Shown piece by piece: positions 34,831 to 44,344 of a stretch of DNA of 64,000 bases; positions within the stretch are counted from its first letter, which is position 1, and each line of letters opens with the position of its first letter. Source of the stretch: JAJXSS01 sp964547135 (GTDB lineage Bacteria; Planctomycetota; Phycisphaerae; Phycisphaerales; Phycisphaeraceae); NCBI GenBank assembly GCA_964547135.1, contig CAZJMK010000003.1, forward strand, positions 1 through 64,000, in the 5' to 3' direction. Under the pieces are notes generated by a model. That model was not told where the DNA came from. It did no database searches and saw only the letters and a program-made list of their open reading frames with translations. The translations under genes were made by a program, and so were the position numbers.

Positions 34831-36072
34831 TCACCGCATTTTGCCGAACACCAGTGACACATTGTGTCCGCCGAAGCCGAACGAGTTGGACAGTGCGGTG
34901 TTGATTTTCACCTGCCGGGCGGTGTTGGGCACGTAATCCAAATCACATTCGGGGTCGGGCGTGGTGTAGTTGATGGTCGGGGCGATGATGCCTTGTTCCA
35001 GCGTTTTGACACAAATGACCGCTTCAATCGCCCCGGCTGCGCCCAGCAAATGCCCGGTCATGCTCTTGGTCGAACTCACCGGCACTTTTTTGGCATGATC
35101 GCCAAAGGCACGTTTGATGGCCCGGGTTTCCGCCATATCCCCCAGCGGCGTACTCGTCCCGTGAGCGTTGATGTAATCGATCTGCTCGGTGTTCAATCCC
35201 GCATCGCGGACCGCCAAAGTCATGGCCATTGAAGCCGAGGTTCCGTTTTCATCGGGTGCGGTGATGTGTCCGCCGTCCGCCGACTGCCCGTAACCCAGCA
35301 CTTCGCAATAAATCCGTGCCCCGCGTTTTTTGGCGTGTTCCAATTCTTCCAGCACCAATATCGCAGCACCTTCCGACAGCACAAACCCATCGCGTTCCTT
35401 GTCCCACGGTCGGCTGGCGGTGGTCGGCGAATCATTGCGTGTTGATAAGGCACGGGGGCTGATGAAACATGCCAAACCCAACGGGGTGACGGCTGCTTCC
35501 GATCCGCCGGTGACCACGACATCCGCCGAGCCGACGCGAATCAGGTTCGTGGCATCACCGATGGCATGCGCCGCCGAGGCACAAGCCGACACACAGGCGT
35601 AATTCGGGCCGCGCAATCCGTAACGAATGCTGATGTTCCCGCTGGCGGCGTTGCACATCAATTTGGGCACGATAAAGGGTGACACGCGGTCCGGCCCTTT
35701 GGTCAGCATTTTCGCATGGCCTTCCTCAAACTCATGAATGCCGCCGATGCCCGACCCGACCACCGATCCGCAGCGGAAGGGGTCTTCGCTGGTGAAGTCG
35801 ATGCCGCTGTCCACCACCGCGTCCACCGCAGCGTTGAGGGCAAATTGCGTGAAGCGGTCGATCCGCTTGGCTTCACGACGATCGATGTTGGGCCCGCCTT
35901 CCCAGTTCTGAACCTGGCCGGCGAACTTCACGGCAAAGTTGGTGGTATCGAAACTGGTGATGGGGTAGATGCCCGATTTGCCGGCAAGCAGATCAGCGTA
36001 CACCTGCTGGACCCCCAATCCAAGACTGGTGACCCAACCCATTCCGGTGACAACAACTCGGCGTCTTTCCAT
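34831..36072 (-). CDS. fabF: 3-oxoacyl-ACP synthase II
   Basis: Condenses malonyl-ACP with acyl-ACP in fatty acid elongation. 413 residues. The Cys-His-His triad is present: CVSACASAAHAIGDA (nucleophilic Cys), NAHGTSTPLGDMAETRAIK (His) and KSMTGHLLGAAGAIEAV (His). NSFGFGGHN near the end is the usual KAS signature. The start at 36072 (MERRRVVVTGMGWVTSLG) gives the normal length; the frame is open to 36180, into the gap behind acpP. It lies 120 bp downstream of acpP on the same strand, the common acpP-fabF operon. Confidence 0.96.
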   Translation of the reverse strand: MERRRVVVTGMGWVTSLGLGVQQVYADLLAGKSGIYPITSFDTTNFAVKFAGQVQNWEGGPNIDRREAKRIDRFTQFALNAAVDAVVDSGIDFTSEDPFRCGSVVGSGIGGIHEFEEGHAKMLTKGPDRVSPFIVPKLMCNAASGNISIRYGLRGPNYACVSACASAAHAIGDATNLIRVGSADVVVTGGSEAAVTPLGLACFISPRALSTRNDSPTTASRPWDKERDGFVLSEGAAILVLEELEHAKKRGARIYCEVLGYGQSADGGHITAPDENGTSASMAMTLAVRDAGLNTEQIDYINAHGTSTPLGDMAETRAIKRAFGDHAKKVPVSSTKSMTGHLLGAAGAIEAVICVKTLEQGIIAPTINYTTPDPECDLDYVPNTARQVKINTALSNSFGFGGHNVSLVFGKMR

Positions 36073-36195
36073 GGATAAATCATCAATTCCAAGGGGTTGA
36101 ATCCGCCTACGCCAGTCGTAAAACTGACCACCGATCAGCGTCAGCCGACCGGGGCGGAAGCCCATGAAGCGATCACGCATTCACGGGCGGAATAC

Positions 36196-36453
36196 TCAGT
36201 TGGACTTGCTCTTTTCAATGTGCTTGACGATGTACTCAATCGCCTGCCCGACGGTCTGAATCTTCTCGGCTTCCTCATCGGGAATCGAGGTTTCAAACTC
36301 GTCTTCGAACTCCATCACCAGCTCGACGGTGTCGAGGCTGTCGGCGTTGAGGTCGGTGACAAAGTTGGTGGAACGGGTGATTTCCGCCTTGTCTTTGCCC
36401 ATCTGTTCCGCCACGATGGCGATCACTTTTTCTTCGATGGCCTTTTCGTCCAT
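36196..36453 (-). CDS. acpP: Acyl carrier protein
   Basis: An 85-residue acidic carrier of growing acyl chains. The phosphopantetheine serine is in DLNADSLDTVELVMEFEDEF. AAGGAG lies 9 bases before the ATG. First gene of the acpP-fabF unit, with the promoter at 36516-36544. The normal size and all helices are evident from the pattern. Confidence 0.97.
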   Translation of the reverse strand: MDEKAIEEKVIAIVAEQMGKDKAEITRSTNFVTDLNADSLDTVELVMEFEDEFETSIPDEEAEKIQTVGQAIEYIVKHIEKSKSN

Positions 36454-36515
36454 GGACCAATCTCCTTGATCGAGGTTATGGGGATCATTCCCCGTCGCCG
36501 CAGCGACGAGCCGAG

Positions 36516-36544
36516 AATATAGCCGCTGTCACACATTCTGCCAA
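36516..36544 (-). promoter_or_regulatory. Promoter of acpP-fabF
   Basis: Minus-strand TTGGCA (36539-36544), 17-base spacer, TATATT (36516-36521): 5/6 matches in each hexamer. The predicted start is near 36509, giving a leader of about 55 nt to the acpP ATG. Confidence 0.65.
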
Positions 36545-37041
36545 ATGCCGCGCGACAATGAAAGTCGTATCGGGCGGTTTTATTGACCTTGAAGCACCTT
36601 AAGTCAAGTCGGGTGTCACACAGCGTACCGCTTGGAAGGCGCTGTGTGTTTTGTGGCACCGCCGCCCTCGGCGGTGTGTATGTCGTTGGTTGTTCACCCA
36701 GCCGGGGGCGGCTGGGCTACAAAACCATGTATCACATCGCGCCCGCTGAGGTGGGACGCCATGTGGCACCCTCACCTGTCAGTCGCGGCTTGCAGTAACG
36801 CTACCCATGCGTTTGCCCTATTTGCACCGGGCCGACACGGCCCGGCTCTGTGTTGATGTACGATTCTTTTTGCCGATGTGAAAGTTTGACATCCGCTTCA
36901 ATATGGTGGTAATCTTCGCCGACCCGCGTTGATTGTGAGGGGGGCGTTGTCACGTGTTGTTTGATGCGCAGGTTGCCGTGGGTATTGTTGATAAGGTATC
37001 GCATGATCCAATCTGTCCGCAGGGTTCGTTGGAGTGAATCC
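36545..37041. repeat. Intergenic region with repeats and possible promoter
   Basis: No gene. GTGTCACACAGCGTACCG (36613-36630) recurs at about 55995-56012. A two-hairpin cassette follows (36653-36721). TTGACA at 36886-36891 is the only good -35 toward the next gene, but its -10 (TAATCT, 36910-36915, 18-base spacer) is weak. The frame of the next gene is open from 36961, and the true start is later. Confidence 0.5.
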
Positions 37042-38100
37042 ATGATGTTCAGCCGAGGGTCCTTGACCTTATTCGTCTGCGTATGTTGGTGCCTGAGTTC
37101 CGTCACATGGGCGCAACCAGCGGCGGGGGATCGCATCCCCGGCGACATCACCGCCTCCGCCACCGTGCTCAACGCCACGCAGCGGCAGGTGGTCAGTACC
37201 TTTGCGACGCGCTGGGTCGCTCAGCTCAAAACCGAAGACGACCTATCCGTGGTCGAGGCCCGTGATCGATTGATGGAACCGTTGCGCGGGCAGCCCAGTG
37301 CGAATTTCAAAACAGCCTATGCCGCTGCGGTGAGTCCGCTCTTGATGGAACCGTTGGGTTCGTCGCGGGTGATGAACCGTTTGAACACGATGATCGTCGC
37401 CAGTGTGATGGTGGACAAGGGCCTGTTGCCGGTGGTGATCAAGGGTCTCAAAGATGAAAGCCCAGCGGTGCGTTACTGGGCGGGTCGATCCGCTGGCAAC
37501 CTGGGCGCAGCAGTGATTTTGTCGCATGGGGAGGAAGGCTCACTGGTCAAACAACTGACCGACAACATCGTCAAGGAGGACAATCGGCTGGTGTTGCAAT
37601 CGCTGCTTTTGGGGCTGTCCAACCTCAACATCCCCGATGCCAGTACGCAACTGCTGGCCAGCCTCAACGCTCGTGTCGGGGCACACGTGGCCAACCCGGC
37701 GCTCACCGCGATGCCCGAAGCACGGGCCTTGGAGACGATGTTCAGCCGAATCGCTCGAACCCTGGGCGGCAATCAACCCGATGCCCAGACCCGCGACATT
37801 CTGCGTCAGGCCCTGGCGGTGATGTACCGATATGTCCGTACGACGGCAACGGTGATGGTGAAAAACCCCCCGCAAGGCAGTGATCTGCTTCGTGAATATC
37901 AATCGGTGCTGGAAATCGGCGACATCTGGCTGCCCTGGGCTTATGAACGTTTGACGGGCCAGACTCAACTACCCGGCTATAGTCAGCCGATGAAGACAGC
38001 ACAGTGGAGCACCGTGCTGCTGACGATTCAGGACGATATGTTCAAGACGTTGACCAGCCCGCCCCTGTCGCTCAACGCGGATGATTTGAAGGTGGAATGA
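37042..38100 (+). CDS. Secreted protein with HEAT-like helices, unknown function
   Basis: A 352-residue predicted secreted protein. It begins with a signal peptide (MMFSRGSLTLFVCVCWCLSS, cleavage near TWAQ-PAAG). The mature part is mostly helical; a segment LKDESPAVRYWAGRSAGNLG looks like one HEAT/armadillo repeat, with further weak repeats around it. No catalytic motif recognised. The start is set by GGAGTGAATCC directly before tandem ATGs at 37042 and 37045. It has no operon partner; ylbF is convergent. A scaffold or regulatory role is only a guess. Confidence 0.7.
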   Translation: MMFSRGSLTLFVCVCWCLSSVTWAQPAAGDRIPGDITASATVLNATQRQVVSTFATRWVAQLKTEDDLSVVEARDRLMEPLRGQPSANFKTAYAAAVSPLLMEPLGSSRVMNRLNTMIVASVMVDKGLLPVVIKGLKDESPAVRYWAGRSAGNLGAAVILSHGEEGSLVKQLTDNIVKEDNRLVLQSLLLGLSNLNIPDASTQLLASLNARVGAHVANPALTAMPEARALETMFSRIARTLGGNQPDAQTRDILRQALAVMYRYVRTTATVMVKNPPQGSDLLREYQSVLEIGDIWLPWAYERLTGQTQLPGYSQPMKTAQWSTVLLTIQDDMFKTLTSPPLSLNADDLKVE

Positions 38101-38133
38101 GTTTTCAATGATATGGATGGGCGTCAGAAAAAG

Positions 38134-38263
38134 TTTCAACACAGAGGTCACGGAGGTCACAGAGAAAAGGGGCTAGGGGCTGGGTGCTGGTTGCTGGGCA
38201 GATCACTTTGGCATAGATGCTTTCCTAGTTCCTCGGTGCTCTCTGTGTCCTCTGTGTTGAAAA
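38134..38263. repeat. CAACACAGAGG inverted repeat
   Basis: TTTCAACACAGAGGTCACGG at the left and TCCTCTGTGTTGAAAA at the right are inverted copies enclosing a GGGGCTAGGGGCTGGG tract. It resembles the larger element at 57272-57451. Located between convergent genes. Confidence 0.55.
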
Positions 38264-38282
38264 TCAGTATGGTTAAGTGAAA

Positions 38283-38765
38283 TTAAAATCCGCCGCCGGA
38301 CGGGCCGGTGATGATGGAACCAAAGCCCCCGGCCCCGCCCCCGGTACCCCCGGCAGCCCCGGCATTACCGCCTGAAGGTCCGATACGATTGACCACATCA
38401 TGCCCGACTGTGTTGCCCTGCGGGGCCTCGACTTCACCGCCACCCGAGACGATTTCGTCAATCTTGCGCAAAAGGTCCAGGTGGTCCATCTGGGCGATCT
38501 GGAATTGGCGCAAGGTCGGGTTTTTGACAATTTTGCTCTGCACCGCTTCGAGTGTGCGTTTGTCCGCCACCTCGATCGGGCGACCGGAGGCTTCCTTTTG
38601 TGCCAGCGTTTGCATCAGCTTGTTGAAGTCCGCAAGCAGGCGTTGGCTTTCCAGATCGTTTTGCAGCAGTTTGACGGCTGACTCCAACCGTTTGGCGGAT
38701 TCGTGTTCCGAAACCATTTTGCCCAGAGCCGAGGCCGCCTGAAGAATGTCCTGCGTCGTCGCCAT
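38283..38765 (-). CDS. YlbF-family protein with glycine-rich tail
   Basis: A 160-residue cytoplasmic helical protein. The first 115 residues (ILQAASALGKMVSEHESAKR, ALESQRLLADFNKLMQT-type pattern, EVADKRTLEAV) match the YlbF/YmcA family. In Bacillus, YlbF and YmcA act with YaaT on RNase Y-dependent mRNA processing. The last 40 residues are Gly/Ala/Pro-rich low complexity (GGNAGAAGGTGGGAGGFGS). The start at 38765 gives the family N-terminus; the frame is open to 39005. It is divergent from RNase R with about 280 bp between the starts. Confidence 0.8.
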   Translation of the reverse strand: MATTQDILQAASALGKMVSEHESAKRLESAVKLLQNDLESQRLLADFNKLMQTLAQKEASGRPIEVADKRTLEAVQSKIVKNPTLRQFQIAQMDHLDLLRKIDEIVSGGGEVEAPQGNTVGHDVVNRIGPSGGNAGAAGGTGGGAGGFGSIITGPSGGGF

Positions 38766-39046
38766 AATGCTTCCTATGATCAGTGTCCGTGAATTTTCAA
38801 CCACGATGGTGAGCCGTAAACCTTCCCCGATGTTCCCATGACCATGACAAAATCGCAAATCGGTTGTCGCGTGGACAGCCGATGATGAATGAACCCAATT
38901 GTCCGTACGACAATAACGCTTCAACATAGAAGCACAGAGGGGCTTGGAGCTAGGGGCTTGGAAAACAAAACATGTAAGCATGATCTGCCCAGCCCCTAGC
39001 AACAAGCCCCTGGCTACCGCATCTTTTTACAGGATTCTTTTTCTTT
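38766..39046. repeat. Divergent region with GGGGCTAGGGGC repeat
   Basis: Between ylbF and rnr. At 38932-39015 an inverted repeat pairs GGGGCTTGGAGCTAGGGGCT with CAGCCCCTAGCAACAAGCCC. The same family is at 47278-47383 and inside 38134-38263. No convincing promoter for either gene was found by eye. Confidence 0.5.
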
Positions 39047-41488
39047 ATGTCTCGATTTACCCAACGTATTCTGACTCACATTTCCGATCGCCGTTACACG
39101 CCCACGAGGGCGGAGGAACTGGCCGACCAACTGGGCATTGCCCCCGATGAACTGGACGAGTTCAGTCGCACCGTCGCGCAACTGGCATCCGAGGGCCAGG
39201 TGTTGCGCAGTGGTGAGGACGGTATCGCCCTTCCACCACCCGGGCGTGAAATGGTCGGCGTGTTTCGCAAAGCCTCGCGCGGCTTCGGCTTCATCGTTCC
39301 CGAATCGCCCGTCGAACATGGCGACCTGTTCGTGCCCGCGCACATGACCGGCAACGCCCTCACCGGCGACCGCGTGCGTGCCAAGGTGCAGCGCGATGAT
39401 CATCGTGCCTCATCCGGTTCGGGCAAATCGCCCTACATCGGTCGCATCATCGAAATCATCCAGCGCGCCCAGAACCGCTTCGTCGGCAACCTGCGCAAGC
39501 TCGGCTCGCACTGGGTCGTCGATGTCGATGGCCAAACCCTGCGCGAACCGGTCATCGTCCGTGATGCCCACACCAAATCAAAAGGGTCAGCAGGCCCCAA
39601 GCCCGGCGAAAAAGTCGTCATCGAATTGTTGGAATACCCCCGCGATGACAAACCAGCCGTGGGCGTGATCGTCGAAGTGCTGGGCGAACAGGGCGAACCC
39701 GATGTTGAAACCCTGGGCGTCATGCGTGCCCATGGTTTGAAGGATGGGTTCAGTGATGACGTACTGGCCGATGCCCGCACCGCAGCCCAAAGTTTTTCCG
39801 ATGGCGCAGTGCCGACCGACCGGGTGGACTTGACCAGTGAACTGATCATCACCATCGACCCGCCCGACGCCAAGGACTATGACGACGCGATTTCGATTCG
39901 TCGCCTGGACCAGGGCAGTCGCGGCCATGAGGTTGTGAGCATTCGTGAACGTGATTTGAAGCACCCGATTCACCCCGCAGCGGTGTGGGAACTGGGCGTA
40001 CACATCGCGCATGCGGCCCACTTTGTGAAACGCGGCAGTGCCCTGGATGAGGAGGCGTATCAGCGGGGTAATAGCACGTACCTGCCCCGCAAGGTGGTGC
40101 CGATGTTGCCGGAGGTGCTTTCCAACGGGGTGTGTTCGCTGCAGGAAGGCGTCAATCGATTTTGTCTGTCGGTGTTTCTGACCTACGACGCACAAGGGCA
40201 GCGACTGTCGCAACACTTTGCCCGCACCGTGATTCGTTCCAGCAAACGACTGACCTACCTGGAAGCGCAGGCACTGATCGAGGGTGAGTTGCGTGAAGCA
40301 ATCAAACATGCCCGATCAGAACCCAAGTATGCCAAGCCGGTGCTCGATGCCTTGAAGCACATGAATGAATTGGCACACACGTTGCGGAAACGTCGGTTCA
40401 AGGAGGGCATGATTGTGCTGGGTTTGCCGGAGGTGGAACTGGTGTTCGACGATTCGGGACGGGTGGTCGATGCGGTGAAGGAGGATGACGCTTTCACGCA
40501 TACATTGATTGAAATGTTCATGGTGGAGGCCAATGAGGCGGCGGCGCGGGTGTTTGCCAATTTGGATTTGCCGATGATTCGGCGGGTGCATGCCGATCCG
40601 CCGGTGCATGATTTAAGCGAGATGCGCAGCTTCGCCAAGGTGGCGGGACACGATTTGCCTGCCAAGCCGACACGCTTTGACCTGCAACGATTGCTCGATG
40701 GTACACGGGGCAAACCGGCACAGTATGCGGTGCATCTGGCGGTGCTCAAAACCCTGGCACGGGCGGAGTACGCGCCGGATTTGGTCGGTCACTTTGCCCT
40801 GGCCAGCGACCATTACACGCATTTCACCAGCCCGATTCGCCGATACCCGGATTTGGTGGTGCATCGCGGGTTGGATGCGTATCTGGATGCCTTGCAGGAA
40901 GCGGCAGGCGTATCGAATCAAGTGCCCACGAAAGCGGATTTGAAGCGGGTGATGAATCGTTTGCGGGATGATCCGCGTTTGCCGTCGGAGGATGCGCTGC
41001 GGGCCTTGGGCAAGCATTGTTCGCAGACCGAGCGCAGGAGTGCTGCTGCGGAAGATGATCTGCGCACGTACCTTGTGCTGGATTTGCTTCGGCATCACCT
41101 GGGGGAGGATTATGAAGGCACGGTGACGGGCATCACTGCGGACGGATTATATGTGCAGTTGGATAAATATTTGGTGGATGGTTACATCAAATCGAGCGAC
41201 CTGCCGGGCGGTGGACCTGCGGATCGCTGGCGGCTGAATCGGCAGACCGGGGCGCTGGTGGCGATGCGTTCGGGCAAGTCGATTCGCATTGGGGATCGAT
41301 ACGTGGTGCGCATCGCCAACGTGAACCCGGTGCGCAGGCATTTGGAGATGGTGATCGTCAGTCAAGTGGGTCAGCCGGTGAAAGAACGCAGGCAGACGCT
41401 GCCCGATGGGGCACGCAAGGTGAAAGAGGAACGCATCCGACTCAAACGCGATCGGCGCAAGGACAAACATCGCAAAGGCAGACGGTGA
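39047..41488 (+). CDS. rnr: Ribonuclease R
   Basis: A 3'-5' exoribonuclease that degrades structured RNA. 813 residues in the usual order: N-terminal winged-helix (RAEELADQLGIAPDELDEFSR), cold-shock domains (REMVGVFRKASRGFGFIVPE), catalytic RNB domain (ITIDPPDAKDYDDAISIRRL with the metal-binding aspartates), and a C-terminal S1 domain (DYEGTVTGITADGLYVQLD) with a Lys/Arg-rich tail. The region HFTSPIRRYPDLVVHRGL is diagnostic. All catalytic residues seen are intact. It is monocistronic, divergent from the YlbF-like gene. Confidence 0.96.
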   Translation: MSRFTQRILTHISDRRYTPTRAEELADQLGIAPDELDEFSRTVAQLASEGQVLRSGEDGIALPPPGREMVGVFRKASRGFGFIVPESPVEHGDLFVPAHMTGNALTGDRVRAKVQRDDHRASSGSGKSPYIGRIIEIIQRAQNRFVGNLRKLGSHWVVDVDGQTLREPVIVRDAHTKSKGSAGPKPGEKVVIELLEYPRDDKPAVGVIVEVLGEQGEPDVETLGVMRAHGLKDGFSDDVLADARTAAQSFSDGAVPTDRVDLTSELIITIDPPDAKDYDDAISIRRLDQGSRGHEVVSIRERDLKHPIHPAAVWELGVHIAHAAHFVKRGSALDEEAYQRGNSTYLPRKVVPMLPEVLSNGVCSLQEGVNRFCLSVFLTYDAQGQRLSQHFARTVIRSSKRLTYLEAQALIEGELREAIKHARSEPKYAKPVLDALKHMNELAHTLRKRRFKEGMIVLGLPEVELVFDDSGRVVDAVKEDDAFTHTLIEMFMVEANEAAARVFANLDLPMIRRVHADPPVHDLSEMRSFAKVAGHDLPAKPTRFDLQRLLDGTRGKPAQYAVHLAVLKTLARAEYAPDLVGHFALASDHYTHFTSPIRRYPDLVVHRGLDAYLDALQEAAGVSNQVPTKADLKRVMNRLRDDPRLPSEDALRALGKHCSQTERRSAAAEDDLRTYLVLDLLRHHLGEDYEGTVTGITADGLYVQLDKYLVDGYIKSSDLPGGGPADRWRLNRQTGALVAMRSGKSIRIGDRYVVRIANVNPVRRHLEMVIVSQVGQPVKERRQTLPDGARKVKEERIRLKRDRRKDKHRKGRR

Positions 41489-41590
41489 ATGGTATTGGTT
41501 AGCGCCGCGACTTGTCGCGTCTGATCAGTGATGCGCTATTACGAATACCGCGGGTTGCCACCCGCGGCTATGAAGAAGCGAGTCGTGCAT

Positions 41591-41631
41591 TTGCATGGAC
41601 GGTTAAAACCGGTTAGAACTGACTGGTCAGT
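41591..41631 (+). promoter_or_regulatory. Candidate TetR operator and weak promoter
   Basis: ACTGACTGGTCAGT (41618-41631) is a near-perfect palindrome of the kind bound by TetR/AcrR repressors. It overlaps TAGAAC (41614-41619), which is 17 bases from TTGCAT (41591-41596), a weak promoter. It lies 27 bp before the tetR start, so autoregulation of the efflux operon is likely. Confidence 0.5.
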
Positions 41632-41658
41632 CCGTATCACCCACCGGTTGGTTCCCCA

Positions 41659-42291
41659 ATGTGCGTTTGTGACAAAAAAGAAAAGATCATGAAGGCGGCG
41701 GAACGGCTGTTTGCCACCCGGCGTTTTCACGAAATCACCACCGATGATATCGCCCAGGCGGCGGGCGTCGGCAAGGGGACGCTCTACCGATATTTCAAGG
41801 ACAAGGACGATCTGTTTTTTACCACCGCGGCGGCGGGCTTTGAAGATTTGTGCAACGTGCTGGAAAAAGTCGAGGTGGAGGAAGGCAAGTCGTTTGAGGA
41901 TCAGTTGTGTCATGCAGCCCGGCAGATCAGTGAGTTTTTTGAAAGTCGCAGGCAGTTGATCCGCATGATGCCTGCGGATGAGGGCATGACCCCGGCGATC
42001 AAAAAGAAGGTCGGCGATCACTGGCAGGCAAGTCGGCAACGGTTGCTGAGCGCGGTGGGCGCAATCATGGAACGGGGACAGGTGAAAAAACACCTGCGCC
42101 CGGAAACGCCTTCGCTGGTACTGGCTGCTTTTTTTCTGGGTAATCTGCGGACACGGTTCAGGCATCGGGACAGTCTGCCTGCCGAGTATCAAAGCCCGGA
42201 GGCGGCGGTGGCGCTGTTTTTGCGCGGGGCTGCGGTGCGACCAGCCAAGGTGTGTTGTGAGCCGATGAACAAACCGGGTCGAAGTGCATGA
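41659..42291 (+). CDS. TetR/AcrR-family regulator
   Basis: A 210-residue transcriptional repressor. The N-terminal helix-turn-helix is typical: IMKAAERLFATRRFHEITTDDIAQAAGVGKGTLYRYFKDKDDL. The C-terminal ligand domain is variable, with a putative dimerisation helix. It is the first gene of an efflux operon: its stop is 13 bp before the likely start of the TolC gene. Such regulators usually repress the adjacent pump until a toxic compound binds; the palindrome at 41618-41631 is a plausible operator. The ligand is unknown. Confidence 0.92.
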   Translation: MCVCDKKEKIMKAAERLFATRRFHEITTDDIAQAAGVGKGTLYRYFKDKDDLFFTTAAAGFEDLCNVLEKVEVEEGKSFEDQLCHAARQISEFFESRRQLIRMMPADEGMTPAIKKKVGDHWQASRQRLLSAVGAIMERGQVKKHLRPETPSLVLAAFFLGNLRTRFRHRDSLPAEYQSPEAAVALFLRGAAVRPAKVCCEPMNKPGRSA

Positions 42292-42304
42292 ATGGATGAG
42301 GTTC

Positions 42305-44344
42305 ATGATGTTGGATACATGCAAAGGGTTGATTGATGTTCGGTTCACGCCACTGTTGCTGACGGTGCTGGTGATCGGTTTGTCGGGGTGCAAGTCGCCA
42401 ACGGGGTATCGGGAGGAAGCGGACCAGACGGCAGCGCGGATCATCAGCCAGGTGCGTGGTGAGGTGGCGGGCAACCCGGCTTCGATAGCGATTGAACCGG
42501 CAGCGGACACACTGCGTCGGCGGTTGATGCTGGTGCAGGATTTGCCGATGAGCGTGCGTGAGGTGCTGGGCAGTGCGGACATGGAGCCGATTGAACAGTT
42601 CCCTGATAAGAAGTATTTGAAACATGAAGGGGTGACATCGTACACGGAGTCGATGGAAGTACCGGGGACGGGGGCGTTGCGGATCAATATGGTGGAGGCT
42701 TTGCGGATTGCAGCGGCAGGGAGCAGGGACTATCAGGCTCAAAAGGAGGAAGTGTTTCGCACCGCACTGCGCCTGGACCTGGCGGAACAGGCGTTTCGAC
42801 TGACCTGGGACGGGCAGGTCAGCAATACCACCTCGGCGGACCTGTCCGGAAGTACCGATGTGTATGCCAACGACACCCGTGGCACGTTGGACCTGACGCA
42901 ACGCCTGAAAAACGGCATGACTTTCAATACGGCTTTGACGATGAACCTGGTGGCGCTTCTGACAGGGAATCGCGCCAGTGCGCGGGGTTTGGCGGGGGAT
43001 GCGAGTGTGTCAATGCCGCTGCTTCGAGGCAGTGGTGAGTTCATTGTGACCGAGCCGTTGACGCAGGCACAGCGCGATGTGGTGTATGCGATTTACCGGT
43101 TTGAGCGATACAAGCGCACGTTTGCGGTGCGCATCATCAGTGATTACCTGGCGGTGTTGCAGCAATATGATCAGGTGCGTAACGCGGAGGACAACTACCG
43201 GCGGCTGGTGACATCAACCCGGCGAGCGCAGCGTTTGCAGGATGCTGGCAGGCTCAAGCCGATTGAGGTGGACCAGTCGAGGCAGAACGAATTGCGTTCA
43301 AGGGCATCATGGATCGGGGCACAGCAGACACTGGCCCGACGGGTTGACACTTTCAAGCAGACACTGGGTTTGCCGGTGGATGCGCGGATTGAGTTGGATC
43401 GCAGTGATTTGGAATCGATGATGCAGCGTGCCAAGGCTTGGGGGGACACGTTGGTGGTGGAGCGGAGTGAGGAGGAAGTGCCCAGTGCGGATGCGCCGGT
43501 GGTGTTGGAGCCGGTGGACATGGTGAATCGTGGGCCTTATGAGTTTGATGAGTTGCCGGCGATCAGGTTGGCGCTGGTGAATCGATTGGATTTGAAGGTG
43601 GCGGTGGGTCGGGTGCTGGATCGGCAGCGCGGGGTGGCGGTGGCAGCGGATCGGTTGCGGGCGGATTTGACACTGCTGGCCAGCGGCTCGGCTGGGGCGA
43701 CGCGCGGAGTGGGGTCGGCAGGTGGTGAGGACGCGGCACTACGATTGGATGATGGGTCGTATTCGGGGGTATTGACGTTGAATTTGCCGTTGGAGCGGAC
43801 CTCGGAGCGAAACAGTTATCGAGGCAGTTTGATTGATTTGGAAGCGGCGATTCGGTCGCTGCAGGAATCGGAAGATCAAGTCAAGCTGGAGATACGTAAT
43901 AACCTGCGACGGTTGCTGGAACAGCGGGAGAATTTAAGGATTCAGTCAAGGGCATTGCGCCTGGCGGAGCGGCGGGTGGCCAGTACGAATTTGTTTTTGG
44001 AAGCAGGAAGGGCACAGATTCGTGACCTGCTGGAAGCACAGGATGCGCTGGTGACGGCTCAGAATGCGTTCACCTCAGCGATGGTGAGTTACCGGGTGGC
44101 GGAACTGGAAATGCAGCGCGATTTGGAAGTGCTGACGGTCAGCGATGAAGGATTGGTGACGGAAGCGGAGGCAGCGAAGGTGCTGCCGAAGTGGGTGGCA
44201 CCGGCAGAGGCGATATCGCAGGAGTCGGATCGGACAGGTGCGACCAATGGTGTGATGACGGATGAAGGTTCGGTGCGTGATCGCGGTGGAAATGTTGATG
44301 CGGGTGAAGGTGAAAACGAGCCTGCACAGGGAGTTCAGCCATGA
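42305..44344 (+). CDS. TolC-type outer-membrane efflux lipoprotein
   Basis: Outer membrane channel of a tripartite efflux pump, about 679 residues, larger than typical TolC. The N-terminus has a lipobox (VIGLSGC), so it is probably a lipoprotein. The middle and end show the repeated helical TolC pattern (VVYAIYRFERYKRTFAVRI, RLVTSTRRAQRLQDAGRLKP, NLRRLLEQRENLRIQSRALR, FLEAGRAQIRDLLEAQDALV). An acidic/Gly-rich C-terminal tail follows. Start codons at 42296, 42305 and 42308 are in frame; GGATGAGG favours 42305. It ends by a 4-base overlap with the next gene. Confidence 0.88.
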   Translation: MMLDTCKGLIDVRFTPLLLTVLVIGLSGCKSPTGYREEADQTAARIISQVRGEVAGNPASIAIEPAADTLRRRLMLVQDLPMSVREVLGSADMEPIEQFPDKKYLKHEGVTSYTESMEVPGTGALRINMVEALRIAAAGSRDYQAQKEEVFRTALRLDLAEQAFRLTWDGQVSNTTSADLSGSTDVYANDTRGTLDLTQRLKNGMTFNTALTMNLVALLTGNRASARGLAGDASVSMPLLRGSGEFIVTEPLTQAQRDVVYAIYRFERYKRTFAVRIISDYLAVLQQYDQVRNAEDNYRRLVTSTRRAQRLQDAGRLKPIEVDQSRQNELRSRASWIGAQQTLARRVDTFKQTLGLPVDARIELDRSDLESMMQRAKAWGDTLVVERSEEEVPSADAPVVLEPVDMVNRGPYEFDELPAIRLALVNRLDLKVAVGRVLDRQRGVAVAADRLRADLTLLASGSAGATRGVGSAGGEDAALRLDDGSYSGVLTLNLPLERTSERNSYRGSLIDLEAAIRSLQESEDQVKLEIRNNLRRLLEQRENLRIQSRALRLAERRVASTNLFLEAGRAQIRDLLEAQDALVTAQNAFTSAMVSYRVAELEMQRDLEVLTVSDEGLVTEAEAAKVLPKWVAPAEAISQESDRTGATNGVMTDEGSVRDRGGNVDAGEGENEPAQGVQP

